Source: Hyphomicrobiales bacterium
GTDB lineage: Bacteria; Pseudomonadota; Alphaproteobacteria; Rhizobiales; CAJQND01
DNA length: 40,028 nt
Direction of reading: 5' to 3'
Assembly (NCBI GenBank): GCA_028285595.1
Contig: JANQOW010000051.1
Location: 1-40,028, forward strand
This document shows positions 30,861 to 38,825 of this stretch, piece after piece; the first letter of the stretch is position 1; the number at the start of each line of letters is the position of its first letter. The position numbers were made by a program, and so were the translations under genes. The notes beneath the pieces were generated by a model. That model was given only the letters and a program-made list of their open reading frames with translations, ran no database searches and was not told where the DNA came from.

Positions 30861-32078
30861 ATGGACGAGCAGAGCGAGCCGGAGCGTCAGGCCGGCGTGG
30901 TGAAAGGGCCTCTGGACGGCATCAGGGTGTTGGATCTGAGCCGGATCCTGGCCGGACCCACCATGACCCAAACGCTGGGGGATTTCGGGGCCGATATCAT
31001 CAAGGTGGAACGGCCCGGCGCGGGCGATGATACCCGGGCCTGGGGACCGCCTTACGTCACGGGCACCGATGGTGAGCCCACCTCCGAGAGCGCCTATTAT
31101 CTGGCTGCCAACCGCAACAAGCGGTCGATCGCGGTGGACATGGCAACGGCTGAGGGCGCGGCTCTCATCCGCCGTCTGGCCCGCCATTGCGATGTGCTGG
31201 TGGAGAATTTCAAGCTGGGCGGTTTGAAGAAGTATGGCCTTGATTACGAGAGCCTGTGTGCGGAACATCCCGGTTTGATCTATTGTTCCATCACCGGCTT
31301 TGGCCAGACCGGACCGAACGCGCACCGGCCGGGATACGACCTTCTGGCCCAGGGCTATGGCGGCATCATGAGCCTCACCGGCGAGCCTGACGGCGAGCCC
31401 ATGAAGGTGGGGGTGGGGATTGCCGACGTGGTCTGCGGGCTCTATGGCGGCTTGGGCATTCTGGCAGCGCTGCGCCACCGCGATCAGACCGGCCTGGGCC
31501 AACAGATCGATGTGTCCCTGGTGGACAGCCAGGTGTCCTGGCTGGTCAATGAAGGCACCAACTATCTTCTCTCCGGCGAAGAGCCAAAGCGCCGGGGCAA
31601 TCAGCATCCCAACATCGTTCCTTATCAGGTGTTTCAGGCTGCCGATGGGCACGTAATTGTGGCCGCCGGGAACGATGGCCAGTTCCAACGCTTCTGCGCG
31701 CTGATCGGGCTTGATGAGCTGGCATCGGACCCGCGCTTTGCCACCAACCCCAAGCGGCTTGAGAACAGAGAGGTGTTGATCGAGCTGCTCGCCGAAAAGA
31801 TCGCCACCTTGGGCAAGCAGGAGCTGGTGGACGGCATGGAGGCCAACACGGTGCCGGGCGGGGCCATCAACACCATTGCGGAGGTGTTTGAGAGCGAACA
31901 GGTGTTGGCGCGGGGCATGAAGATCTCCATGCCGCAGCCGAAGGCGCAAAGCGGTCAGGTGGATCTGATCGGCAACCCGGTGAAGTTCAGCCGGACCCCG
32001 GTCACCTACCGCCACCCGCCGCCCCACTGCGGCGAGCATACCGACGAGGTGCTGCGCGAGGTGCTTGGCGAGGAGTAA
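30861..32078 (+). CDS. Family III (CaiB/BaiF) CoA-transferase
   Basis: A 405-residue CoA-transferase. The N-terminal signature is LDGIRVLDLSRILAGPTMTQ with ADIIKVERPG, the middle has DVLVENFKLGGLKKYGLDY, and the catalytic Asp160 is in RPGYDLLAQGYGG, followed by GEPMKVGVGIADV. Start ATG at 30861 follows GGAGAGGTAAGCA. It is a second, distant paralogue of the CoA-transferase at 24221; the two share only family motifs. It stands alone between the soxEF unit and aroE, with a hairpin repeat just after its stop. The substrate is unknown; acids of central or fatty acid metabolism are usual. Confidence 0.9.
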   Translation: MDEQSEPERQAGVVKGPLDGIRVLDLSRILAGPTMTQTLGDFGADIIKVERPGAGDDTRAWGPPYVTGTDGEPTSESAYYLAANRNKRSIAVDMATAEGAALIRRLARHCDVLVENFKLGGLKKYGLDYESLCAEHPGLIYCSITGFGQTGPNAHRPGYDLLAQGYGGIMSLTGEPDGEPMKVGVGIADVVCGLYGGLGILAALRHRDQTGLGQQIDVSLVDSQVSWLVNEGTNYLLSGEEPKRRGNQHPNIVPYQVFQAADGHVIVAAGNDGQFQRFCALIGLDELASDPRFATNPKRLENREVLIELLAEKIATLGKQELVDGMEANTVPGGAINTIAEVFESEQVLARGMKISMPQPKAQSGQVDLIGNPVKFSRTPVTYRHPPPHCGEHTDEVLREVLGEE

Positions 32079-32088
32079 CCCCCCCAGC

Positions 32089-32160
32089 GTCCTTGCGAAA
32101 GCGAGGACCTTCTCAGCCAAAGGCAAGGGGAGAGCTGTGGGCCCTCGCGTGCGCAGGGGC
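32089..32160. repeat. Palindromic intergenic repeat, inverted relative to 39686-40028
   Basis: Read on the minus strand, this stretch contains the same succession as the repeats at 39686-39760: a GC-rich hairpin, then CCCTTGGCTCAGAAGGTCC-like and CGCTTTCGC segments, with several mismatches. It fills nearly the whole gap between the CoA-transferase stop and the aroE stop. Confidence 0.7.
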
Positions 32161-32170
32161 GCGGTGTGTT

Positions 32171-33013
32171 CTAACCCCCGCCCTCGATATCGGCCGCCAG
32201 CAAATCATAGAGCTCCGCGGTGACCTCCGGCCGCGTGCCGAACCAGAGTTCAAACCCGCCCACGGCCTGGTGCAGCAGCATGTCGAGCCCGTTGGCGGTG
32301 GCAAGGCCCTGGGCCTCGGCGTCGATGAGGAGCTGCGTTCTCAGCGGCACATAGACAATGTCCGCCACCACGCCGTCCCGCGCCATGGCATCGGTGGTAA
32401 CCGGCAAGGGGGGCTCGCCGTGCATGCCAAGCGAGGTGGTGTTCACCAGCAGTCGTGCGCCGTTCATCAGTGCGGCAAGTGCGTCCCACCCCGCGGGCTT
32501 GATCACCGGGCCGAAGCGCTCCTGCAGCTCCACGGCTTTGGAGAGCGTGCGGTTCACCACGTGGACCTCCTGGACGCCGCGTTCAATCAGCCCCAAGATC
32601 ACCGCGCGACCGGCGCCGCCCGCACCCAGCACGATGGCGCTTGAGGTGCGCGTGTCCCAGCCGGGTGCGGCCGTGTCGAGTGAGCCCAGGAAGCCTTCCA
32701 CATCCGTATTGGTGGACTTCAGAACCCCGTTCTCAAACCACAGCGTGTTCGCCGCCCCCACCGCGACGGCACGGGCATCCGGTTCGCTCAGCGCAAGCGC
32801 CATATCCTTGTGGGGCATGGTCACATTGGCACCGGCATAGCCACGCTCGGCGAGGGTGTTGATGAAGCCGGTAAACTCCTCTGGCGCGATTTCCTCCGCG
32901 CTGTAGGTGCCCGCGATGGCGTACTTCTCAAGCCAGTAGCCGTGCAGCTTGGGCGAGCGCGAATGCTTGGCGGGATAGCCGATCACGCAGGCTTTCACCA
33001 TCTCACCTGTCAT
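32171..33013 (-). CDS. aroE: Shikimate dehydrogenase AroE
   Basis: A 280-residue enzyme that reduces 3-dehydroshikimate to shikimate with NADPH in aromatic amino acid synthesis. Substrate-binding motifs are HSRSPKLHGYWL (Ser-x-Ser), NVTMPHKDMAL with the catalytic Lys, and NTDVEGFLGSL with the catalytic Asp; the NADP motif is LGAGGAGRAVI, followed by VVNRTLSKA. The ATG overlaps the aroQ stop (ATGA); a second ATG five codons on is possible. Full length. Confidence 0.95.
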   Translation of the reverse strand: MTGEMVKACVIGYPAKHSRSPKLHGYWLEKYAIAGTYSAEEIAPEEFTGFINTLAERGYAGANVTMPHKDMALALSEPDARAVAVGAANTLWFENGVLKSTNTDVEGFLGSLDTAAPGWDTRTSSAIVLGAGGAGRAVILGLIERGVQEVHVVNRTLSKAVELQERFGPVIKPAGWDALAALMNGARLLVNTTSLGMHGEPPLPVTTDAMARDGVVADIVYVPLRTQLLIDAEAQGLATANGLDMLLHQAVGGFELWFGTRPEVTAELYDLLAADIEGGG

Positions 33014-33456
33014 GCAGCGGGGTCCAGCAGGTTGGCCATCGCCTGCACCGCCAGGGTGTAACCGGCAACGCCCAGGCCGCAGATGGTGCCCGTGGCCGCC
33101 AGGCTCACGAACGATCTGTGGCGAAACTCTTCGCGGGCGTGTGGGTTGGAGATGTGCAGCTCGATCACCGGGCAGCTCACCATTTTCAGGGCGTCGAGGA
33201 TGGCAACCGAGGTGTGGGTGAAGGCGGCCGGGTTGATGATGATACCGGCTGCCCCGGAAATGGCGTCCTGGATCCAGCCCACAATCTCCGCTTCGCTGTT
33301 TGACTGGTGAAAGGAGATCTCAAACCCGTGCGCCGCGGCTTCCGTGCGGCACATCTCTTCCACCTGGGCCAGGGTGGTGGCGCCATAGATTTCAGGCTCG
33401 CGGGTGCCCAGAAGGTTCAGGTTGGGTCCATTCAGGATCAAAATCGGTTTGCTCAT
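33010..33456 (-). CDS. aroQ: Type II 3-dehydroquinate dehydratase AroQ
   Basis: A 148-residue type II dehydroquinase, which forms 3-dehydroshikimate, the substrate of the AroE encoded directly downstream. The active-site lid is NGPNLNLLGTREPEIYG (Arg and Tyr), INPAAFTHTSVAI holds the Asn/His region, and HISNPHAREEFRHRS carries the conserved His and Arg. Length and motifs are complete. It is translationally coupled to aroE (ATGA), forming a two-gene shikimate unit. Confidence 0.95.
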   Translation of the reverse strand: MSKPILILNGPNLNLLGTREPEIYGATTLAQVEEMCRTEAAAHGFEISFHQSNSEAEIVGWIQDAISGAAGIIINPAAFTHTSVAILDALKMVSCPVIELHISNPHAREEFRHRSFVSLAATGTICGLGVAGYTLAVQAMANLLDPAA

Positions 33457-33525
33457 CTCTCGCTCCGGCTGGCCAAGGCAGCTTTGTATAGAACGAAGAC
33501 GACCAATTCGCCCAGCGCTTTTGCC

Positions 33526-34275
33526 CTAGAGCGCGACAAGGCCGTCATAGAGCAGTTTTGCCGCCAGAAGGCTCAAGATGATGGACAGGATCCGGTGAAA
33601 CTTCACATCGTCCGAACTCAGCAACACCCGCTTGCCGATCATCGTGCCCACAAAGCCGCTGGCGATCATGGCAAGGATCAAGCCGGCGTAGGGCGCAAAG
33701 TGGAAGCCCAGAAGGCCGAACACCAGAACCTTCACCACGTGTTGAGCCGTCATGCAGATCGAATGGGTGGCCACATGCTCGATGCGGCCGTAATTGTAGG
33801 TCTTCACCATGGCCGAAATGAAGGTGCCTGTGGCGCCCACAAACATGGTCAGAAAGCTGGAGACCGCTCCGGTCACCACGCTGATCATGCGGCCCTTGAA
33901 CCCTAAGGGTGGGCCCCAGGCGGTCCAGAGAATGAACGCGCCGAGGGCCAGTTTCAGCGCCCCCGTCGGCAACTGCACCGCCGTGAGCCCGCCCAGGGCC
34001 GCGCCCACAACGCTGCCCGCCAGGAACGGGGCAAACAAAGACCACTGAACGTGAGAGAGCATGATGGCCGCGCGCCCGGCGTTGGAGCCGATCTGAACGG
34101 CGCCGTGGACCGGGATGATGGCCTGACCCGGCACGATCAACGCCATGACGGCGAGCAGAATGATGCCCCCGCCCAGACCCAGCGCCGCGGTCACAAACGA
34201 TGTGACGGCGCTGAGGCCAATCAGCATAAACGCCCAAAAGGGCTCTATGGCCGGGGGCAAAAAGGCTTCGAACAC
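33526..34275 (-). CDS. TSUP-family (TauE/SafE) anion exporter
   Basis: A 249-residue inner-membrane protein with about eight hydrophobic helices. The family features LGLGGGIILLAVMALIVP and a repeat-like second half (VGATGTFISAMVK) are visible. Members export sulfite, sulfoacetate or related organosulfonates; near sulfur oxidation genes it could remove sulfite, but it is separated from the sox genes by aroQE, and TSUP proteins are widespread. The ATG at 34275 is the first of the hydrophobic frame. It ends at TAG (33526) shortly downstream of which aroQ begins. Confidence 0.88.
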   Translation of the reverse strand: MFEAFLPPAIEPFWAFMLIGLSAVTSFVTAALGLGGGIILLAVMALIVPGQAIIPVHGAVQIGSNAGRAAIMLSHVQWSLFAPFLAGSVVGAALGGLTAVQLPTGALKLALGAFILWTAWGPPLGFKGRMISVVTGAVSSFLTMFVGATGTFISAMVKTYNYGRIEHVATHSICMTAQHVVKVLVFGLLGFHFAPYAGLILAMIASGFVGTMIGKRVLLSSDDVKFHRILSIILSLLAAKLLYDGLVAL

Positions 34276-34390
34276 CCCTGGACCTCCCCTCGTTGTTTAT
34301 AAGCCCAAGAGGTCCGCGGCGGCAAACCTGGGGCAAGGGTGCTAAGGTGTGATCCGGCGATACCTAACATACTGGCAAGGAGATGGGGAG

Positions 34391-35185
34391 ATGGCCCAAC
34401 CACGGGATGCGGCGAACGCTCAAGTGCGCCTGGACATTGAAGAGCATGATCAAGGCCGCGTCGCAACGGTGACGATCGACAATGAGCGCAAACGCAACGC
34501 CATCTCACCGGAGATTGCGGGCGGGCTCGCCGACACCTTCGCCGCGCTTTCCGAAGATGAGGCGCTGCGGGCGGTCGTGCTCACCGGCGCCGGCGACCGG
34601 GCGTTCTCTGCCGGCGCGGATATCACGGTGATGAGACAGCTCGATCCGGCCGGTGCCCGCGCCTTCATCTCCGGTTTGCATGGCGCCATTCTTGCGGTGC
34701 GCCGCTGTCCGGTGCCCGTGATCGGGCGCCTGCGCGGCTACTGCTTCGGCGGGGCGTTGGAGCTTGCCGCAGGGTGCGATATGCGCATTGGCGATGAGAG
34801 CGTGGTCGTGGGCATGCCGGAGGTGAGGGTGGGGATCCCCTCAGTGATCGAGGCCGCTTTGTTGCCCGGCCTGATCGGCTGGGGCAAGACCCGGGAAATG
34901 GTCCTTTTGGGCGGCACCTACACAGCCGAGGAGAGTGCGTCCATGGGGCTTCTGCAAAAGCTTGTGCCGGCGGCCGATCTGGACGCCGCCGTTAAAGACT
35001 GGATCGCTCAGCTCCTGGCCAACGGCCCGCGCGCGGTGCGCACACAAAAGCGCTTGCTGGGCGACTGGCAGCGCCAGGGGCTCGAACATGCCATAGCGGC
35101 CAGCATCGATCGGTTCGCGGGCGCCTTCGAGGACGACGAGCCGCACCAGATGATGCAGGCCGCCCTCGCGGCGCGCGGCCGTTAA
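34391..35185 (+). CDS. Enoyl-CoA hydratase/isomerase family protein
   Basis: A 264-residue crotonase-family enzyme. The oxyanion-hole segment is AFSAGADITVM, the second is GYCFGGALELAAGCD with the first catalytic-position Glu, and MPEVRVGIPS carries the second Glu, so hydratase chemistry is plausible. GGAG lies upstream of the ATG at 34391; the upstream start at 34349 is less likely. It is divergent from the TSUP gene and stands alone. The substrate cannot be read; it hydrates an enoyl-CoA in fatty acid or amino acid catabolism. Confidence 0.9.
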   Translation: MAQPRDAANAQVRLDIEEHDQGRVATVTIDNERKRNAISPEIAGGLADTFAALSEDEALRAVVLTGAGDRAFSAGADITVMRQLDPAGARAFISGLHGAILAVRRCPVPVIGRLRGYCFGGALELAAGCDMRIGDESVVVGMPEVRVGIPSVIEAALLPGLIGWGKTREMVLLGGTYTAEESASMGLLQKLVPAADLDAAVKDWIAQLLANGPRAVRTQKRLLGDWQRQGLEHAIAASIDRFAGAFEDDEPHQMMQAALAARGR

Positions 35186-35198
35186 GGCCTCACGGCCT

Positions 35199-35384
35199 TC
35201 AGGCCATCTGACGGGTGAACGATATGCCGTGCGGTGTATCTGGTGTCTGGATCAGCAAGCCCAGACCGGTTTCGCTGCCCTGCAGCCGGTCATTGTCTTT
35301 TTCGGTGGCGATCGCGGGAATGATCATCGCTGCGGCCAAAAGTGCCGCGCCGCCAAGAGCGGTTCCAACCTTTTTCGAGAGCAT
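35199..35384 (-). CDS. Small exported protein of unknown function
   Basis: A 61-residue protein with a probable signal peptide (MLSKKVGTALGGAALLAAAMIIPAIA) and a short mature part (TEKDNDRLQGSETGLGLLI). AAAGGTACACCG precedes the ATG at 35384. I recognise no family. The longer frame up to 35483 overlaps the next small gene region and has no ribosome site. Existence is supported only by the signal peptide and ribosome site. Confidence 0.5.
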   Translation of the reverse strand: MLSKKVGTALGGAALLAAAMIIPAIATEKDNDRLQGSETGLGLLIQTPDTPHGISFTRQMA

Positions 35385-35421
35385 CGGTGTACCTTTCAAA
35401 CCTCTTATGAATGCTTCTTTC

Positions 35422-35628
35422 CTAAGACGCCTGTTGCGCGGGTTGATCCACGCGCCGTGCCGATGGTGCTGCCTTATCGGCATGTGTTTTTGGTGTCGTC
35501 ATCGCGTCCTTGTCGCGCAGTTCGGGATGGGCCTCGTGCGTGGGGCCAAGTCCGAAGGGTTTCAGATACCTGGCGAAACGTCTCTCAAGATCTCGCTGCA
35601 ACTGCTGCGTTTGCCGATACCGGAACAT
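35422..35628 (-). CDS. Small basic protein of unknown function
   Basis: A 68-residue, Arg- and Gln-rich protein (MFRYRQTQQLQRDLERRFARY) with a low-complexity C-terminus. Its ATG is preceded by GGAGGAG at an ideal distance, which is the best evidence for the gene, and an ATAG-N7-CTAT dyad lies about 90 bases upstream. No family is recognised. It may form an operon with the exported 61-residue protein 37 bases downstream. Confidence 0.5.
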   Translation of the reverse strand: MFRYRQTQQLQRDLERRFARYLKPFGLGPTHEAHPELRDKDAMTTPKTHADKAAPSARRVDQPAQQAS

Positions 35629-35716
35629 GGGTCTCCTCCAACTGCGCGTGGTTCGCTATGCCAGGCAGATAGGCGCGCCCGCGCGATTTGACCAATCAGA
35701 AGACGCAAGGCGCGCC

Positions 35717-35731
35717 ATAGAAAAGTTCTAT
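35717..35731. promoter_or_regulatory. ATAG-N7-CTAT dyad (OxyR-type half-operator)
   Basis: ATAGAAAAGTTCTAT is a perfect ATAG-N7-CTAT dyad, which also satisfies T-N11-A. It straddles the 3' end of the LysR-family gene and lies about 90 bases upstream of the 68-residue ORF, so it may control that ORF. Confidence 0.55.
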
Positions 35732-36651
35732 CGGCCTATAACGTTGAGTTCCGGCAGTTTGTTCAGGGCTGTGGACCTGATCAGATCCGCAATGGTTTTG
35801 AACAGGGGCCCATGCACAGAGCGCTTGCGCCAGGCCAGACCGATTTGCCGGTAGAGATTGGCTGCGGCCAATTCCATGACGACCAGTTCGCCCCGGTTGC
35901 CGATTTCCGAGCGCACATAAAGGGCCGGAAGAAAGGCAAGCCCAACGCCCATGCCCACCATGAGCCGCAAGGTGTCCAGACTGGTGCCCTCATAATCTCT
36001 GAGCAGGAGCGCATTGAAATCTTCGCACAGTTGCTGCACCTGGTCGTGCAGATGGTGGCCACGTTCAATGGCCAGAACGCTTTGTCCGGCGAGATCAGCC
36101 TTTTCGATGCGGCTCTTGCCGGCCAGCGCATGGTCGGGCGCAACCGCGACCAGCAAGGTTTCGCGGAAGATGCTCTCCACCTCCAGATCGGTGTGATTGA
36201 TCGGAAGTGGCGAGACCACCAGGTCAAGCCGCCCGGACTGCAGCTCCAACTGCAGGTCTGCCGGTTTGCCTTCCTGCACATAGAGCTTCAGCTCAGGGTA
36301 ATCGGCATGCAGGTCCGGAACGATGTGGGGCAGGAGATAGGGCCCGAGCGTCGGCGGGACGCCAAGCCGGATGGTGCCCTGAAAGCCGTGCTGGGAGGAG
36401 GCGGCCAGGTCCTCAATATCCTGCACGTCCGCAAGCACGCGCCGGGCGCGTTCGGCAATCTCGCGGCCCAGGGGGGTCAGCATGACCTGAGCAGCGCCGC
36501 GCTCCACAAGGGGAGCCTTGAGTTGGCGCTCCAACTCCTGGATCTGCGCGCTCAAGGTCGGTTGCGTCACGTGCACGCGCTCTGCCGCGCGGCGAAAGTG
36601 CAGCTCTTCGGACAAAGCAACCAGGTATTTGAATTGGCGTAACGTTGCCAT
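35728..36651 (-). CDS. OxyR-like LysR regulator with His in place of the peroxidatic Cys
   Basis: A 307-residue LysR regulator. The N-terminal helix-turn-helix is LHFRRAAERVHVTQPTLSAQIQELE, as in OxyR. The effector domain carries the OxyR-type segment ERGHHLHDQVQQLCEDF: OxyR of enteric bacteria reads GHCLRDQ...C, where the first Cys is peroxidatic (C199) and the second resolving (C208). Here residue 200 is His, and only Cys209 remains, so the disulfide switch is absent. A second OxyR-like block, MVGMGVGLAFLPALYV, is conserved. It is divergent from sbtA; perfect ATAG-N7-CTAT dyads near both units suggest that it binds an OxyR-type operator. The signal sensed is unknown; carbon or redox status are guesses. 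Confidence 0.87.
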   Translation of the reverse strand: MATLRQFKYLVALSEELHFRRAAERVHVTQPTLSAQIQELERQLKAPLVERGAAQVMLTPLGREIAERARRVLADVQDIEDLAASSQHGFQGTIRLGVPPTLGPYLLPHIVPDLHADYPELKLYVQEGKPADLQLELQSGRLDLVVSPLPINHTDLEVESIFRETLLVAVAPDHALAGKSRIEKADLAGQSVLAIERGHHLHDQVQQLCEDFNALLLRDYEGTSLDTLRLMVGMGVGLAFLPALYVRSEIGNRGELVVMELAAANLYRQIGLAWRKRSVHGPLFKTIADLIRSTALNKLPELNVIGR

Positions 36652-36766
36652 GGCAGGAACGTCGTCCCCTCGTCAGCCCACGTCCGCCTCGCTTTTAGAC
36701 GTGCACACGCGGGGTCGTTTCACACACGGAGGGTATTTGGGGTTTCAACCAAAAATTTCACCCCTG

Positions 36767-36781
36767 ATAGAGAAAATCTAT
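36767..36781. promoter_or_regulatory. ATAG-N7-CTAT dyad in the LysR/sbtA divergent promoter
   Basis: ATAGAGAAAATCTAT lies between the LysR start (36651) and the sbtA start (36883), in an AT-rich part of the 231-base gap. A second ATAG-CTAT pair one N7 further on, as in full OxyR sites, is not evident. It is the likely control site for both genes. Confidence 0.6.
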
Positions 36782-36882
36782 TGCGTTGCACCGAAACTTC
36801 AATTTGGTAATAGAAAGGCAGGGGCCTAGAGCAGGCCTTGATGGTGGTTTTGCCAGTCCCGTAACATTTGGTTCTCTCCTTA

Positions 36883-37833
36883 ATGGAAACTCTCTTCTCC
36901 CCGGTCATCCTGTTTTTCGTCCTGGGCGCACTGGCTGCGTTCGCGCGCTCCGATCTGGTCTTTCCGGAGGCCCTGTCAAAAGCTCTGTCGATCTACCTGA
37001 TGTGCGCCATCGGGCTGAAGGGCGGCGTTCTGGTTGCGGGCAATGGAGCCACGGTGGATTTGCTGCTCGCGGCGGCCGCCGGTTTGACCTTGAGCATGAC
37101 GATCCCGCTGATCGGCTTTTTTCTGTTGCGCGGTGTGGGGCGGCTGGATCCGGTCAACGCCGCGGCGGTGGCAGCGCATTACGGCTCGGTGAGCGTGGTG
37201 ACGTTCATTGCCGGTGACCAATTGCTGAGCGATGCGGGCCTGCCGCCCGCCGGGTACATGGTTGCGGTGCTGGCGCTGATGGAGACGCCGGCCATTATCG
37301 TCGGCCTGTTCCTGGCCCGGCGCTTCGGCGGCGCGGACATGGCAACGGCGGGGGGAAGCCTCTGGCGCGAAACGCTCCTGAACGGTTCGGTGGTGTTGCT
37401 GGTGGGCAGTTTCGTCATTGGCATGATTATCGGCAAGCCCGGTTTTGAACCTCTCACGCCCGTGTTCGAGACCGGCTTCACCGGGCTCTTGTGTCTCTTC
37501 CTTCTCGATATGGGGCTTCTGGCCGCCCGCCGGTTGCGCAACACCCGCAGCCTCACGGTGCGTCTGGTGGCGTTTGCCATCATCTTCCCGCTCCTGAACG
37601 GCACGCTGGGTGTGATGATCGGCGGCCTGTTGGGCCTCGACGTGGGCACCTCCACGGCGCTTGGCATACTTGGCGCCAGTGCCTCCTACATTGCCGTGCC
37701 GGCGGCCATGCGTCTGGCCTTGCCGAAAGCGGACGCCGGCCTTTACCTGACCATGTCTCTGGCAATAACCTTCCCGTTCAACATCACAGTGGGCATTCCG
37801 GTATACACCGCCATTGCCAAGTGGAGTGTCTGA
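36883..37833 (+). CDS. sbtA: SbtA-type sodium-dependent bicarbonate transporter
   Basis: A 316-residue inner-membrane protein of the SbtA family with about ten hydrophobic helices. Recognisable blocks are SIYLMCAIGLKGGVL, AAVAAHYGSVSVVTFIAG and GASASYIAVPAAMRLALPKADAGLYL, the pattern of Na+-dependent bicarbonate permeases. The gene for a PII-like protein follows after two bases, the SbtB partner arrangement. The ATG at 36883 is chosen; a TTG at 36868 would add five residues. No strong ribosome site is seen. It would concentrate inorganic carbon, which would make sense for an autotroph fixing CO2 with energy from sulfur oxidation; autotrophy itself is not shown in this window. Confidence 0.88.
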   Translation: METLFSPVILFFVLGALAAFARSDLVFPEALSKALSIYLMCAIGLKGGVLVAGNGATVDLLLAAAAGLTLSMTIPLIGFFLLRGVGRLDPVNAAAVAAHYGSVSVVTFIAGDQLLSDAGLPPAGYMVAVLALMETPAIIVGLFLARRFGGADMATAGGSLWRETLLNGSVVLLVGSFVIGMIIGKPGFEPLTPVFETGFTGLLCLFLLDMGLLAARRLRNTRSLTVRLVAFAIIFPLLNGTLGVMIGGLLGLDVGTSTALGILGASASYIAVPAAMRLALPKADAGLYLTMSLAITFPFNITVGIPVYTAIAKWSV

Positions 37834-37835
37834 TC

Positions 37836-38150
37836 ATGGTCACCACCCATCCCCGCAAGAAGATTGAGATTTTGGTCGATGCTCCGCTGCTCAGCCGCAT
37901 CCAGCAACTTGCCAAGGACGCAGAGGTGAAAGGCTACACCCTCCAGCGCACCATCGGCGGGGAGGGTGGCCAAGGCCGCTGGCGGGCCGAAGAGGTCACC
38001 GGCGGGGCCGGCAGCAAGGTGGTGTTCGCCACCATTGTGGATGAGGACACCGCGGATCGCTTTCTCTCCGACCTTGAGCCTTTGCTGTCGGAATATGGCC
38101 TGCTGGTCACCGTCTCCCCCGTTGAGGTAATCCGGGGAGAGCGCTTCTGA
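37836..38150 (+). CDS. sbtB: SbtB-like PII-family regulator
   Basis: A 104-residue PII-superfamily protein encoded two bases after sbtA. The pattern KKIEILVDAPLLSRIQQLAKDAEVKGYTLQRTIGG is a PII-like core strand and helix, a glycine-rich stretch (GGEGGQGRWRAEEVTGG) fills the T-loop position, and KVVFATIVDEDTADRFLSDLEPLLSEYGLLVTVSPVEV completes the fold (given in part). It lacks the CGxxGC C-terminal extension of some cyanobacterial SbtB. SbtB proteins bind adenine nucleotides and bind to SbtA to restrict it. The ATG at 37836 is chosen by position after the sbtA stop. Confidence 0.87.
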   Translation: MVTTHPRKKIEILVDAPLLSRIQQLAKDAEVKGYTLQRTIGGEGGQGRWRAEEVTGGAGSKVVFATIVDEDTADRFLSDLEPLLSEYGLLVTVSPVEVIRGERF

Positions 38151-38162
38151 GAGGGTGTTTCG

Positions 38163-38177
38163 ATAGAAAATCTCTAT
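38163..38177. promoter_or_regulatory. ATAG-N7-CTAT dyad upstream of the membrane protein gene
   Basis: CGATAGAAAATCTCTATCG (38161-38179) is a dyad with perfect outer arms CGATAG/CTATCG and the ATAG-N7-CTAT core. It lies 74 bases upstream of the ATG at 38251 and just after sbtB. It could also be a short hairpin at the end of sbtAB, but there is no T-run. Confidence 0.6.
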
Positions 38178-38250
38178 CGCTCCTCCGGAAACTGTCGATT
38201 AGCGGGAAAGGGCTCATTTACCATATAAGGGGTGCTAACGGAGTTGAACG

Positions 38251-38634
38251 ATGCTTTTGCACCCGAACGGGCCAGACCCAGATCAGACAGACGCGATGAA
38301 GCGCGACATGAACGCCCGCGTTCTGTTCATGACCGGCGTGTCCCTGGCGATCGTTGGTGCATATGCATCGGTCCACCCCACGGAACTGGCCATGGCCATG
38401 TTCTCGATGCTGGCCACCTGGGCAGCTCTTGGAACAGCGTTCGTGGCCTTGATCCTGTCTCATCGGGTGTTCGCTGAACACCTGAACCTTTGGGACAAGG
38501 CGCTGTTCCTGACGTTGGCCGCGCTTGTGACGGGCGCCCTGGTGGACGGCACCGCGGTGACCGCGTTTATCGAGGCAAATGCGCCCGCCGCCGCCGGCGC
38601 CGTGGCCGATCAAGTGGGCGCTGGGCCCAAATGA
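38251..38634 (+). CDS. Small membrane protein of unknown function
   Basis: A 127-residue protein with about three hydrophobic helices (roughly residues 23-42, 47-70 and 83-105), preceded by a Asp/Pro-rich N-terminus (NGPDPDQTDAMKRDMNA). GGAG lies upstream of the ATG. The C-terminus is Ala-rich. I do not recognise a family. It follows sbtAB but is separated by 100 bases containing an ATAG-N7-CTAT dyad, so it may be co-regulated with sbtAB by the LysR protein. Confidence 0.65.
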   Translation: MLLHPNGPDPDQTDAMKRDMNARVLFMTGVSLAIVGAYASVHPTELAMAMFSMLATWAALGTAFVALILSHRVFAEHLNLWDKALFLTLAALVTGALVDGTAVTAFIEANAPAAAGAVADQVGAGPK

Positions 38635-38825
38635 GAATGAAGTGAGGATGAGGAGACGCTAAATGCAGCCATGGGGACCGGTTTTCTAAGATCGGTCCTG
38701 ACCGCGAGAGAGACATTCTGGAGAAAACAGCCGGGCCCGCAATTGGGCTAGATCCTCCACCCGCTCACCCCTAAAGTCAAAAAGCCGACCCCCTCCGGCA
38801 GACCATAGGGAGCTGAGTTACGCTC

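Noticed and set aside
30771-32126. Long minus-strand open frame (451 codons) opposite the CoA-transferase
   Set aside because: The plus strand encodes a clear CaiB-family protein with catalytic Asp; the reverse frame has no family motif and is His/Gly-rich as expected for an antisense shadow in GC-rich DNA.
33526-33535. CTAGAGC at the TSUP stop codon, like the MITE ends at other stops
   Set aside because: Seven bases match and no inverted partner is nearby, so chance is a sufficient explanation.
36824-36836. CTAGAGCA-containing stretch upstream of sbtA, resembling the MITE end
   Set aside because: Only eight bases match the terminus and the match stops there; too short to call a copy.
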